From the NCBI RefSeq assembly GCF_965644225.1, contig NZ_CBFFRJ010000004.1, positions 1 to 64,000 on the forward strand: a stretch of DNA of 64,000 nucleotides. The letters run 5' to 3'. The DNA comes from CBFFRJ01 sp965644225. Lineage in GTDB: Bacteria; Pseudomonadota; Gammaproteobacteria; Enterobacterales; Enterobacteriaceae. Made by a program: the position numbers and the translations under genes. The notes beneath the pieces were generated by a model that was not told the origin of the DNA, ran no database searches, and was given only the letters and a program-made list of their open reading frames with translations. Below, piece after piece: positions 30,732 through 38,412 of the stretch. Positions within the stretch are counted from its first letter, which is position 1, and each line of letters starts with the position of its first letter.

Positions 30732-32117
30732 CTACTTACGACGCCAGGTGGTGCCCTGCGCGCCGTCTTCCAGCACAATGCCCATCTCGTTAAGACGATC
30801 GCGCGCTGCATCTGCCGCCGCCCAGTCTTTCGCTTTACGCGCATCCAGACGCTGTTGGATCAGGGCTTCAATTTCCGCCACCTCGCCATCATCCGCCTGC
30901 GCGCCGCTTTGCAGGAACAGATCCGGCTCCTGCTCCAGCAGGCCAAGCACGCCGGAGAGTTTACGCAGATGAGAGGCCATCGCGTTCGCCGCCTGCGCAT
31001 CTTCCGTTTTCAGGCGGTTCACTTCACGCGCCATATCAAACAGCACCGAGTAGGCTTCCGGGGTGTTGAAATCATCGTCCATCGCTTCGATGAAACGCGC
31101 TTCAAAAGCCTCGCCGCCTGCGGCAGCCACTGAGCTGTCGGTTCCGCGCAGTGCGGTGTACAGACGCTCCAGCGCGCTGCGCGCCTGCTTAAGGTTCTCT
31201 TCGCTGTAGTTCAACTGACTGCGGTAGTGACCGGACATCAGGAAGTAGCGGATCGTCTCGGCATCGTAATACTTGAGCACATCGCGCACGGTGAAGAAGT
31301 TGCCCAGCGATTTAGACATTTTCTCACGATCGATCATCACCATCCCGGAGTGCATCCAGTAGTTGACGTACTCGCCGTCGTGCGCGCAGGTGGACTGGGC
31401 GATTTCGTTTTCATGGTGCGGGAACATCAGATCCGAGCCGCCGCCGTGAATATCGAAATGGTTGCCAAGCTGTTTGCAGTTCATCGCTGAACACTCAATG
31501 TGCCAGCCAGGGCGGCCTTCGCCCCACGGTGACGGCCAGCTAGGCTCACCGGCTTTGGACATCTTCCACAGCACAAAGTCCATCGGGTTACGTTTTACAT
31601 CAACCACATCAACGCGCGCACCGGCCTGTAGCTGATCCAGATCCTGGCGTGACAGCTGGCCGTAGTTCGGATCCGTCGGCACGGAGAACATCACATCGCC
31701 GTTATCGGCAACATAAGCGTGGCCACGGGCGATCAGCTGCTCAGTGATTTCAATGATTTCGTGAATATGGTGGGTCGCGCGCGGTTCCAGATCCGGGCGC
31801 AGAATATTCAACGCATCAAAATCGTTGTGCATCTCGGCGATCATCCTGTCCACCAGGGCGACAAAGTTTTCGCCGTTCTCATTGGCACGTTTAATGATTT
31901 TGTCGTCGATATCGGTAATATTACGCACGTACTTCAGCTTGTAGCCAATAAAACGCAGGTAACGTGCGACCACATCAAAAGCAACGAAAGTACGGCCATG
32001 GCCGATATGACAGAGATCGTAAACCGTAATACCACACACGTACATGCCGACTTCCCCGGCATGGATAGGTTTGAATTCCTCTTTCTGGCGCGTCAGTGTA
32101 TTAAAGATTTTTAACAT
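30732..32117 (-). CDS. cysS: Cysteinyl-tRNA synthetase
   Basis: The start at 32117 gives MLKIFNTLTRQKEEF and 461 aa, identical in length to E. coli CysS; an in-frame ATG four codons upstream is less likely. This monomeric class I enzyme charges tRNA-Cys. Visible motifs are Cys28, which binds zinc (VCGITVYD), HIGH (HIGHGRT, about 37-43), WHIECSAM and KMSKS (about 266-270). The divergent neighbour ppiB starts 175 bases away, as in E. coli. Confidence 0.98.
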   Translation of the reverse strand: MLKIFNTLTRQKEEFKPIHAGEVGMYVCGITVYDLCHIGHGRTFVAFDVVARYLRFIGYKLKYVRNITDIDDKIIKRANENGENFVALVDRMIAEMHNDFDALNILRPDLEPRATHHIHEIIEITEQLIARGHAYVADNGDVMFSVPTDPNYGQLSRQDLDQLQAGARVDVVDVKRNPMDFVLWKMSKAGEPSWPSPWGEGRPGWHIECSAMNCKQLGNHFDIHGGGSDLMFPHHENEIAQSTCAHDGEYVNYWMHSGMVMIDREKMSKSLGNFFTVRDVLKYYDAETIRYFLMSGHYRSQLNYSEENLKQARSALERLYTALRGTDSSVAAAGGEAFEARFIEAMDDDFNTPEAYSVLFDMAREVNRLKTEDAQAANAMASHLRKLSGVLGLLEQEPDLFLQSGAQADDGEVAEIEALIQQRLDARKAKDWAAADAARDRLNEMGIVLEDGAQGTTWRRK

Positions 32118-32291
32118 CGAAGATTCCATATGGGCGTGTGTGGAACGGAAAAACGCATATATTACCCGTAATTCACTCCCGAAGCAGCACCGATTGCAAG
32201 GTGATCCAACCAGCCGGTTATGCTATAACAAGCGACTATCTCTGACCCATAATCGGGTTCGCGCACCACACTATCAGAACAGGATGCAAAA

Positions 32292-32786
32292 ATGGTTACT
32301 TTCCACACTAATCACGGCGATATCGTAATCAAAACTTTTGATGACAAAGCGCCTGAAACAGTTAAAAACTTCCTGGACTATTGCAGTGAAGGCTTTTACA
32401 ACAACACCATTTTCCACCGTGTTATCAATGGTTTTATGATCCAGGGCGGCGGCTTTGAGCCGGGCATGAATCAGAAAGAGACCAAGGACACCATTAAAAA
32501 CGAAGCCAACAACGGTCTGAAAAACACCCGTGGTACGCTGGCGATGGCCCGTACTCAGGCGCCACACTCCGCAACTGCGCAGTTCTTCATCAACGTGGCA
32601 GACAACGACTTCCTTAACTTCTCCGGCGAAAGCATGCAGGGTTGGGGCTACTGCGTATTTGCAGAAGTGGTTGAAGGTATGGACGTGGTAGACAAAATCA
32701 AAGCGGTGGCAACTGGCCGCAGCGGCATGCATCAGGACGTGCCGAAAGAAGACGTTGTGATTGAAAGCGTGACCGTTAGCGAGTAA
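32292..32786 (+). CDS. ppiB: Peptidyl-prolyl cis-trans isomerase B (cyclophilin)
   Basis: The 164-aa protein is the cytoplasmic cyclophilin PpiB, which speeds proline isomerisation during folding. It shows the cyclophilin core FHRVINGFMIQGGGF (with catalytic Arg in FHRV) and AMARTQAPHSATAQFFINV. There is no signal peptide. Length matches E. coli (164 aa). It is followed after 3 bases by lpxH, in the same operon order as E. coli. Confidence 0.98.
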   Translation: MVTFHTNHGDIVIKTFDDKAPETVKNFLDYCSEGFYNNTIFHRVINGFMIQGGGFEPGMNQKETKDTIKNEANNGLKNTRGTLAMARTQAPHSATAQFFINVADNDFLNFSGESMQGWGYCVFAEVVEGMDVVDKIKAVATGRSGMHQDVPKEDVVIESVTVSE

Positions 32787-32789
32787 TTC

Positions 32790-33512
32790 GTGGCGACACT
32801 CTTTATTGCAGACCTTCATCTGCAAACAGAAGAACCGGCGATCACCGCCGGTTTTCTGCATTTTTTGCACGGCGTCGCCCGTAAGGCGGATGCGCTCTAC
32901 ATTCTGGGCGATCTGTTTGAAGCCTGGATTGGCGACGACGACCCGACGCCGCTGCACCGTGAGATTGCCAGTGCCATTAAAGCCCTGGTGGAGAGCGGCG
33001 TCCCCTGCTACTTCATCCACGGCAACCGTGATTTCCTGCTTGGCAAACGCTTTGCCCGTGAAAGCGGCATGCAGTTATTGCCGGAAGAGAAAGTGCTCGA
33101 ACTCTATGGCCGCAGAGTGCTGATCATGCACGGCGACACCTTATGCACTGACGATGCCGGCTATCTGGCGTTTCGCGCCAAAGTGCACAAACCCTGGCTG
33201 CAGAAGCTGTTCCTTGCCCTGCCGCTGTTTATTCGCCAGCGTATTGCCGTGAAAATGCGCGCAGGCAGCAAAGCCGCCAACAGCCATAAATCGCTGACCA
33301 TTATGGATGTGAACCCGGATGCGGTGGTGAACGTGATGGAAAAACACCAGGTACAGTGTCTGATCCACGGTCATACCCACCGCCCCGACGTTCACGAACT
33401 GAGCATAAACCAGACGCCTGCTATTCGCGTGGTGCTCGGCGCCTGGCATACCCAGGGCTCAATGGTGAAGGTCACTGCTGATGACATCGAACTCAGCCAT
33501 TTTCCCTTCTGA
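32790..33512 (+). CDS. lpxH: UDP-2,3-diacylglucosamine pyrophosphatase
   Basis: LpxH hydrolyses UDP-2,3-diacylglucosamine to lipid X, the fourth step of lipid A synthesis, at the inner face of the membrane. The 240-aa protein starts with GTG at 32790. It has the two-manganese metallophosphatase residues Asp8 and His10 (FIADLH), Asp41, Asn79 (GNRD), His114 (MHGD) and the GHTH pair near 195-197. Its last 54 bases overlap, antisense, the end of the ABC exporter-like gene, so the inserted siderophore locus runs right into the lpxH coding region without damaging it. Confidence 0.97.
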   Translation: MATLFIADLHLQTEEPAITAGFLHFLHGVARKADALYILGDLFEAWIGDDDPTPLHREIASAIKALVESGVPCYFIHGNRDFLLGKRFARESGMQLLPEEKVLELYGRRVLIMHGDTLCTDDAGYLAFRAKVHKPWLQKLFLALPLFIRQRIAVKMRAGSKAANSHKSLTIMDVNPDAVVNVMEKHQVQCLIHGHTHRPDVHELSINQTPAIRVVLGAWHTQGSMVKVTADDIELSHFPF

Positions 33513-35231
33513 AAACAGGCGGTCCTGTTCCTGGACCTGCCATAACCGATGGTAAAGCCCTTCTTTTTCCAGCAGTTGCTGGTGTGTGCCCCGCTCAACA
33601 ATCCGCCCGCCGTCCAGCACCAGTATCTGTGACGCATACTCGACGGTACGTAGCCGGTGGGCAATCATCAGCACGGTTTTGTCCCGCGCCAGCCGGGTTA
33701 GCGCCTGTTGCACCTGCGCCTGTGAAAGCGGGTCGAGCAGCGCGGTGGCTTCATCCAGCAGAATAACTGACGACGCCTTGAGCATCATCCGCGCAATAGA
33801 GAGACGCTGGCGCTCACCGCCAGAAAGCCGCTGCCCACCCTCACCCAGCCGGGTGTGGTAGCCCTCAGGCAACAGATGCACAAACTCGTCGCAACAGGCC
33901 TCCCGGCAGGCGGCCATCACCTGCTCATCGCTGGCCTGCGGATTGCCGATGCGCACATTGTCGAGCACCGAGCCATCAAACAGCTGCACCTCCTGCATCA
34001 CATAGCCAAGACGCTGGTACAGCGCCCGGGCGCCGAGCTTCTCCAGCGGCACGCCGCCAAGGGAAATCGTGCCGCTATCCGGAGACCAGAAGCCCCCCAA
34101 CAGGTTCAGCAAGGTGCTCTTTCCGCTGCCCGAAGTCCCTACCAGCGCAGTCACGCTGCCCTGCGGCACACGAAAGCTGATATCTTCCACCACCCGACGC
34201 TGATCGTAGCCGAAGCTGACATGGTCGAAACGGATCTCATCATCCACCGGCTGCGAACCGTCGCCCTCTTCTGCCTGAGTGGGTTCACCCAGTAATGCTT
34301 CCAGTCGGGCGGCTGACTGACTCATGACCCGCAGCAGAGTAAACCAGGCGGCAGCGTCAAGAAGGGGGTTGATAACCTTATAGCCCACCAGCACAAACAG
34401 CAGCCAGGTTGCCGGGTCAAGCTGCCCGTCGCGCCATAGCAGCCCGGCGGTGATAAACATCACCACTAATCCCCCTTCGGCCAGCAGGCGAAACAGCAGC
34501 ACACCGCCGCCGCCCCAGCCTTCGATTCCCATACTGGCCCGGCGGATTTCGCCAAACGTCTCATCCAGCCGCTTTAACATCACCTCCTGGCGGTTAAACA
34601 GGCGCAGGGTTCTGATGCCACTGACAAACTCCACCAGCAAACCTGAAGCCAGGGCAAAACGTTGCCCCTGCTCACGCACACCGCGCAGCAGGAAATGGAT
34701 AGTGACCCACAGCAGCAGCAAACCAGGCAGCAGAGTGGCAAACAGCGCCAGCGTCAACAGCGGATCAACAAAGAGAAGCAGCAACGCAAACAGCAGCGGT
34801 GTTGCCAGCCCGAGCACCACTTCCGGCAGCATATGGGAGAAAATATCTTCCACCCGCCGCACCTGGTCGGTCATCAGTGCCGAGGTGCTGCCAATGCGAT
34901 GCCGGGCAAACCAGCCGAGCGGCAGACGACGCAGGTGCTCTGCCAGCGCCTGGCGGTATTTACCCATCAGCGCATAGCTGCCGAGGAAGCAATCCAGTTG
35001 TCCAAAGTGAGAAAAGACCAGTTGCGCCAGCAGGCAGATGCCAAGGGCAGCCCATAGCGCGCCCCAGTGCTGCCATGCGCCGCTTGCCCACTGCACGTCG
35101 CTGAGCGCCAGCCAGGCAATAAAGAAAGGCACCACCGCGAACAACTGCGCCAGAGTGCGCAGCACGATGCCCCGCAAAAACTGACGACGCCCGGCAGCGC
35201 TGTAGCGCAACAACCCATTAAGCCCCGACAT
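33459..35231 (-). CDS. ABC half-transporter, YbtQ-like (siderophore import)
   Basis: I take ATG 35231, which overlaps the previous stop, giving 590 aa. The protein has a six-helix exporter-type membrane domain (about 20-310) and an ATPase domain with Walker A GTSGSGKST (Lys371), signature LSGGERQR and Walker B VILLDEATALLD. Exporter-fold half-transporters of this size paired with a TonB receptor are YbtP/YbtQ, which import ferric yersiniabactin across the inner membrane. The gene pairs with the one upstream, probably as a heterodimer. Its end overlaps lpxH by 54 bases on the other strand. Confidence 0.82.
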   Translation of the reverse strand: MSGLNGLLRYSAAGRRQFLRGIVLRTLAQLFAVVPFFIAWLALSDVQWASGAWQHWGALWAALGICLLAQLVFSHFGQLDCFLGSYALMGKYRQALAEHLRRLPLGWFARHRIGSTSALMTDQVRRVEDIFSHMLPEVVLGLATPLLFALLLLFVDPLLTLALFATLLPGLLLLWVTIHFLLRGVREQGQRFALASGLLVEFVSGIRTLRLFNRQEVMLKRLDETFGEIRRASMGIEGWGGGGVLLFRLLAEGGLVVMFITAGLLWRDGQLDPATWLLFVLVGYKVINPLLDAAAWFTLLRVMSQSAARLEALLGEPTQAEEGDGSQPVDDEIRFDHVSFGYDQRRVVEDISFRVPQGSVTALVGTSGSGKSTLLNLLGGFWSPDSGTISLGGVPLEKLGARALYQRLGYVMQEVQLFDGSVLDNVRIGNPQASDEQVMAACREACCDEFVHLLPEGYHTRLGEGGQRLSGGERQRLSIARMMLKASSVILLDEATALLDPLSQAQVQQALTRLARDKTVLMIAHRLRTVEYASQILVLDGGRIVERGTHQQLLEKEGLYHRLWQVQEQDRLFSEGKMAEFDVISSDLHH

Positions 35232-36960
35232 CTGCAGCCTCCATCTTCTCATCCCGAATATGCCAGTATTGTAAGCGGAACTGGCTATGCCAGAGCTCCC
35301 GGTACAGCGAGCTGTATTGCAAAAGCTGGGCATGGCCGCCGTCGGCCACCAGCATTCCCTTTTCCATCACCAGGATGCGATCCGCATGCTGCACGGCAAA
35401 CAAGCGGTGAGCGATACTGATGACCGTCATCTGCGGGCGCGCTGCACGCAATGCCTGATAAAACGCCGCTTCGGTCAGGGCGTCGGCAAAAGCCGTGGCT
35501 TCATCGAGGATCAAAATCGGTGTGTCGGCAAGCAGCGCACGGGCAATGGCAATCCGCTGGCGTTCGCCGCCGGAAAGGCTCACACCCCGCTCGCCAACGA
35601 CAGTCCCCAACCCCTGGGGAAGCGCGGCCACAAACGGACCGGCCTGGGCAATCTCCAGCGCCTGCCATAACTGCTCGTCACTGGCGTTTGGAGCGACCAG
35701 CCGCAGGTTTTCCGCCAGCGTCCCGCGAAAGATAAAGACATCCTGGCTGACCATCCCCAGAAGCCTTGCCCTGCGGGCATCCGAGAGATGACTCACCGCC
35801 GTGTCGCCCAGCAGGATCTCCCCGCCTGACGGCGGTAACAGCCCGGCAAGCAGCCAGGCAAGGGTTGACTTTCCGGCACCGGATGGCCCCACCAGCGCAT
35901 AAAAACCCCCGGCCTGAAACGCTACTGACACCCCGCGCAGCACCGGTGCGCCATCGTAAGCAAAATGAAGATTATGGGTAGTGAGTGACAGGCTGGCGGG
36001 AACCGGATCGGCGTTGATCGGCGCAGGTACCTGCAATGCGGCGATACGCGCCACGCCTGCCAGCATCTCACGCACCAGAGAGCCCATAAAGGTCACCCGT
36101 AGCAATGGCTGGATCAGGCCGCTGCCAAGCAGCAGAACAAGGATCAGCTGGGGAACACTGAGCGTCCCCTGGCTGACACGCCAGATCCCAAGCGGCAGGA
36201 GCACAAAAATAGTGGCATTCAGCAGCACCATAAAAATGGACCAGCCCGGCACCGCCTGGCGGGTAAAACGCACCACCAGCGCGCGATACTGCTCCAGGCT
36301 GTCATCCAGCAGGCGAAAGGTGCGACTGCTCTGGCAAAAGGCCTTCATCACCGGAATGCCGCGCACATACTCGACAATAGCCGCATTGAGTCGGGCGCTG
36401 GCGGCGTTCATCTCCACCACCCGCTCGCCCATCCCACGCATCGCTACCTTCTGGGCGATAATCGCCAGCGGCACCGTCACCAGCGAGGCCAGCGCCATCT
36501 GCCAGTCGACCCACAGCAGAAAGCCAGCGGCAACCAGCGGGCTGACCAGCGCGGCAGTAAAGTCCACGCTGTGGTGGGCAATAAAGCCTTCCATACGCTC
36601 AACATCGTTAATCACGATATTACGCAGACTGCCGGAGGAGTATGCCGACAGGCGGCTAAGGGGTAGCCGGGTCAGCCCGCGGGCCACCGACATACGCACG
36701 TCATATAACACACGAAAGGCCGCCCGGTGGCTGAACCAGCCTGCGGTCGCCAGCAGCAGATATTTGATGAGCAATGCCACCGCCAGCCAGCCGGCAAGTT
36801 GCAGCAGATTGTCCGGGTACCGGGCCGCCTGCCAGAGCAGATACCAGGGGATCAGTTCGCTAATGACCGACAGCGCGGCCAGCGCCATCGCACAGGCGAC
36901 CAGCCCGCGCTGCCCGGCAATCATCGCCAGCAGGCAGCGAAACGGCGTAGAGGGATTCAT
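35218..36960 (-). CDS. ABC half-transporter, YbtP-like (siderophore import)
   Basis: The 580-aa protein has the same plan as its partner: membrane domain (about 15-300), Walker A GPSGAGKST (Lys364), signature LSGGERQR and Walker B ILILDEATAFAD. The start overlaps the preceding 134-aa gene (ATGA-type), and the stop overlaps the following start by 14 bases, so the three are translated together. Linked to a FyuA-like receptor, import of a ferric siderophore is the likely job. Transport direction cannot be read from the fold alone. Confidence 0.82.
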   Translation of the reverse strand: MNPSTPFRCLLAMIAGQRGLVACAMALAALSVISELIPWYLLWQAARYPDNLLQLAGWLAVALLIKYLLLATAGWFSHRAAFRVLYDVRMSVARGLTRLPLSRLSAYSSGSLRNIVINDVERMEGFIAHHSVDFTAALVSPLVAAGFLLWVDWQMALASLVTVPLAIIAQKVAMRGMGERVVEMNAASARLNAAIVEYVRGIPVMKAFCQSSRTFRLLDDSLEQYRALVVRFTRQAVPGWSIFMVLLNATIFVLLPLGIWRVSQGTLSVPQLILVLLLGSGLIQPLLRVTFMGSLVREMLAGVARIAALQVPAPINADPVPASLSLTTHNLHFAYDGAPVLRGVSVAFQAGGFYALVGPSGAGKSTLAWLLAGLLPPSGGEILLGDTAVSHLSDARRARLLGMVSQDVFIFRGTLAENLRLVAPNASDEQLWQALEIAQAGPFVAALPQGLGTVVGERGVSLSGGERQRIAIARALLADTPILILDEATAFADALTEAAFYQALRAARPQMTVISIAHRLFAVQHADRILVMEKGMLVADGGHAQLLQYSSLYRELWHSQFRLQYWHIRDEKMEAADVGA

Positions 36961-37361
36961 TGACCATCGCCTCCCGCAAGCAAGGCTTGCGCCACCTGCC
37001 CGGCTTCTTCATTGCTGGCGACCACTTTATAAGGATAGGGCGCCGCCCGCGACTGCACATAGCGCAGGGCTTTGCGCCATAAAGAGCGACGTTTGGCTTC
37101 ATCCGGCTCAACACGCACTGCGCCTTTACACCAGCGCTGCTGCTGCGCGCGGGTGTCAACCGACCATGCCCGCATCAAACGCATAAACTCTTTGGAGTCT
37201 TTTGGTTGCTCCACGCCGCAAAAGATCAGCACGAAGGGTTGCTGGCGCGTAAGGATCTCATTAAGCGCGGCGATGTGCTCCCCGGCCACGTCATCCTCCA
37301 CCCGCTCGGGTATCACGTAGTAGACCAGGGGCCAGTGTGACGAATCAATAACGTTTAGCAT
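36957..37361 (-). CDS. Uncharacterised 134-aa protein of the siderophore locus
   Basis: The product starts MLNVIDSSHWPLVYYVIPER and reads like a small alpha/beta domain (FVLIFCGVEQPKD). A basic, Trp-containing C-terminal half follows (RRSLWRKALRYVQ). It has no signal peptide or membrane helix. It lies between the AraC regulator and the two ABC genes and overlaps the first of them by 4 bases. I do not recognise it. A role as a cytoplasmic accessory, for example in iron release or siderophore handling, is speculation based on context. Confidence 0.7.
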   Translation of the reverse strand: MLNVIDSSHWPLVYYVIPERVEDDVAGEHIAALNEILTRQQPFVLIFCGVEQPKDSKEFMRLMRAWSVDTRAQQQRWCKGAVRVEPDEAKRRSLWRKALRYVQSRAAPYPYKVVASNEEAGQVAQALLAGGDGQ

Positions 37362-37407
37362 CTGCGGTTCCTGTAACTGACTGAAAGAAAGCGCGATGCA
37401 GTGACGC

Positions 37408-38280
37408 TTATTCCGGCGGTCGGCTTTGGGTTTTGCGGTAACTGCCCGGCGTCACCCCAAAGTGCTGGCGAAAGAAACGGCTCAGGTGGCTGGCGTGGCT
37501 AAAACCGCTCTGGCTGGCAATGTCCTGTAACGACAGCCCGTCCCCCAGCAACGCTTTGGCATGTTCAAGCCGACGCTGGATGACATAGTTCCAGAGCGTT
37601 ACGCCGAACATGGCCGGAAATCCGCGTTTCAGCGCCACCAGGCTCAGGCCGCACATCTGGGCAACTTCGCTCATCGAGCGTACATGGGTCGCCTGCTCCC
37701 GCACATAATCCCGGGCGTCAATCAGCCGCTTACGGTCCCGACTTTGCAACTCCCGCCCCGACTGGCCTGCGCTGTCTGCAGCCACTTCAAGACCTCGCAA
37801 CGCCTGCCATAATGCCCCCAACGCCAGGCTTTCAAGACGCAATGTGCCAAGGGCGCTGCTGTCCTGCCAGGCTTCAAGCATCAGGCGCATCTGTTCCTGC
37901 AACGGCTCGCTGAGCGCGGCATGAAACACCCGCCCGCCGTCCTCCGGTAAGGGCAGCGCCACTTCATAAAGCGTGGCAATCAGCGCAGGCTCGAAGTCTA
38001 CAATCAGCAGATCGTAGAAGTGGTTACGCGGAAAAATATCGAACCCATGGCACGACTCAGCGGAACAGGAAATCAGCAACGTATTTTGGCCATAGTGCTG
38101 GATTTTCTGCTGGTTAAGCTGGAAGGTTCCTGCACCTTCGCGCATTAACACCAGCGAAAAATGCGCCGGAAACTGGCCACGCACGATTTTGTCATCGCTC
38201 AGCGTGCCGCAGATGGAAGTCAGTCGGATCCGCGGCGTCAGCGTTCTGCATCGCATGCCGGGCATTGTACGTTGATTCAT
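37408..38280 (-). CDS. AraC-family regulator, YbtA-like
   Basis: Starting at ATG 38280 (AGGATT upstream), the 290-aa protein has an N-terminal sensing domain (about 15-170). The C-terminal AraC domain has two helix-turn-helices (MSEVAQMCGLSLVALKRGF and LSLQDIASQSGFSHASHLSR). In the yersiniabactin system YbtA senses the ferric siderophore and activates both the receptor and the transporter genes. Here the gene is divergent from the receptor gene and upstream of the ABC genes, with direct repeats and a Fur-like box in the 132-base gap. Confidence 0.85.
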   Translation of the reverse strand: MNQRTMPGMRCRTLTPRIRLTSICGTLSDDKIVRGQFPAHFSLVLMREGAGTFQLNQQKIQHYGQNTLLISCSAESCHGFDIFPRNHFYDLLIVDFEPALIATLYEVALPLPEDGGRVFHAALSEPLQEQMRLMLEAWQDSSALGTLRLESLALGALWQALRGLEVAADSAGQSGRELQSRDRKRLIDARDYVREQATHVRSMSEVAQMCGLSLVALKRGFPAMFGVTLWNYVIQRRLEHAKALLGDGLSLQDIASQSGFSHASHLSRFFRQHFGVTPGSYRKTQSRPPE

Positions 38281-38304
38281 CAGCAATCCTTTCGCCACAA
38301 AAGT

Positions 38305-38356
38305 GATAATGATTATTATTCAAACAAATCATGCAATAGCAATCCTTATCGTGCAA
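38305..38356. promoter_or_regulatory. Fur-like box and AraC-type direct repeats
   Basis: GATAATGATTATTATTC (38305-38321) resembles the Fur consensus. ATCATGCAA (38328-38336) and ATCGTGCAA (38348-38356) are direct repeats exactly 20 bases apart, two helical turns, as expected for an AraC-family dimer. Together they suggest repression by iron and activation by the ferric siderophore. Confidence 0.65.
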
Positions 38357-38412
38357 CTCATTAGCGAAACGGCAAAGATAGACTCCCCCTCAGGTCTAAT
38401 AAGAGGGAAATA

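Noticed and set aside
32274..33020. A 248-codon minus-strand frame over ppiB and lpxH
   Set aside because: Antisense shadow rich in His/Val with no ribosome-binding site; both sense genes are complete and conserved.
35981..37186. A 401-codon plus-strand open frame
   Set aside because: It is antisense to the YbtP-like ABC gene and the 134-aa gene, is Arg/Ser-rich and lacks any domain; a shadow of high-GC coding DNA.
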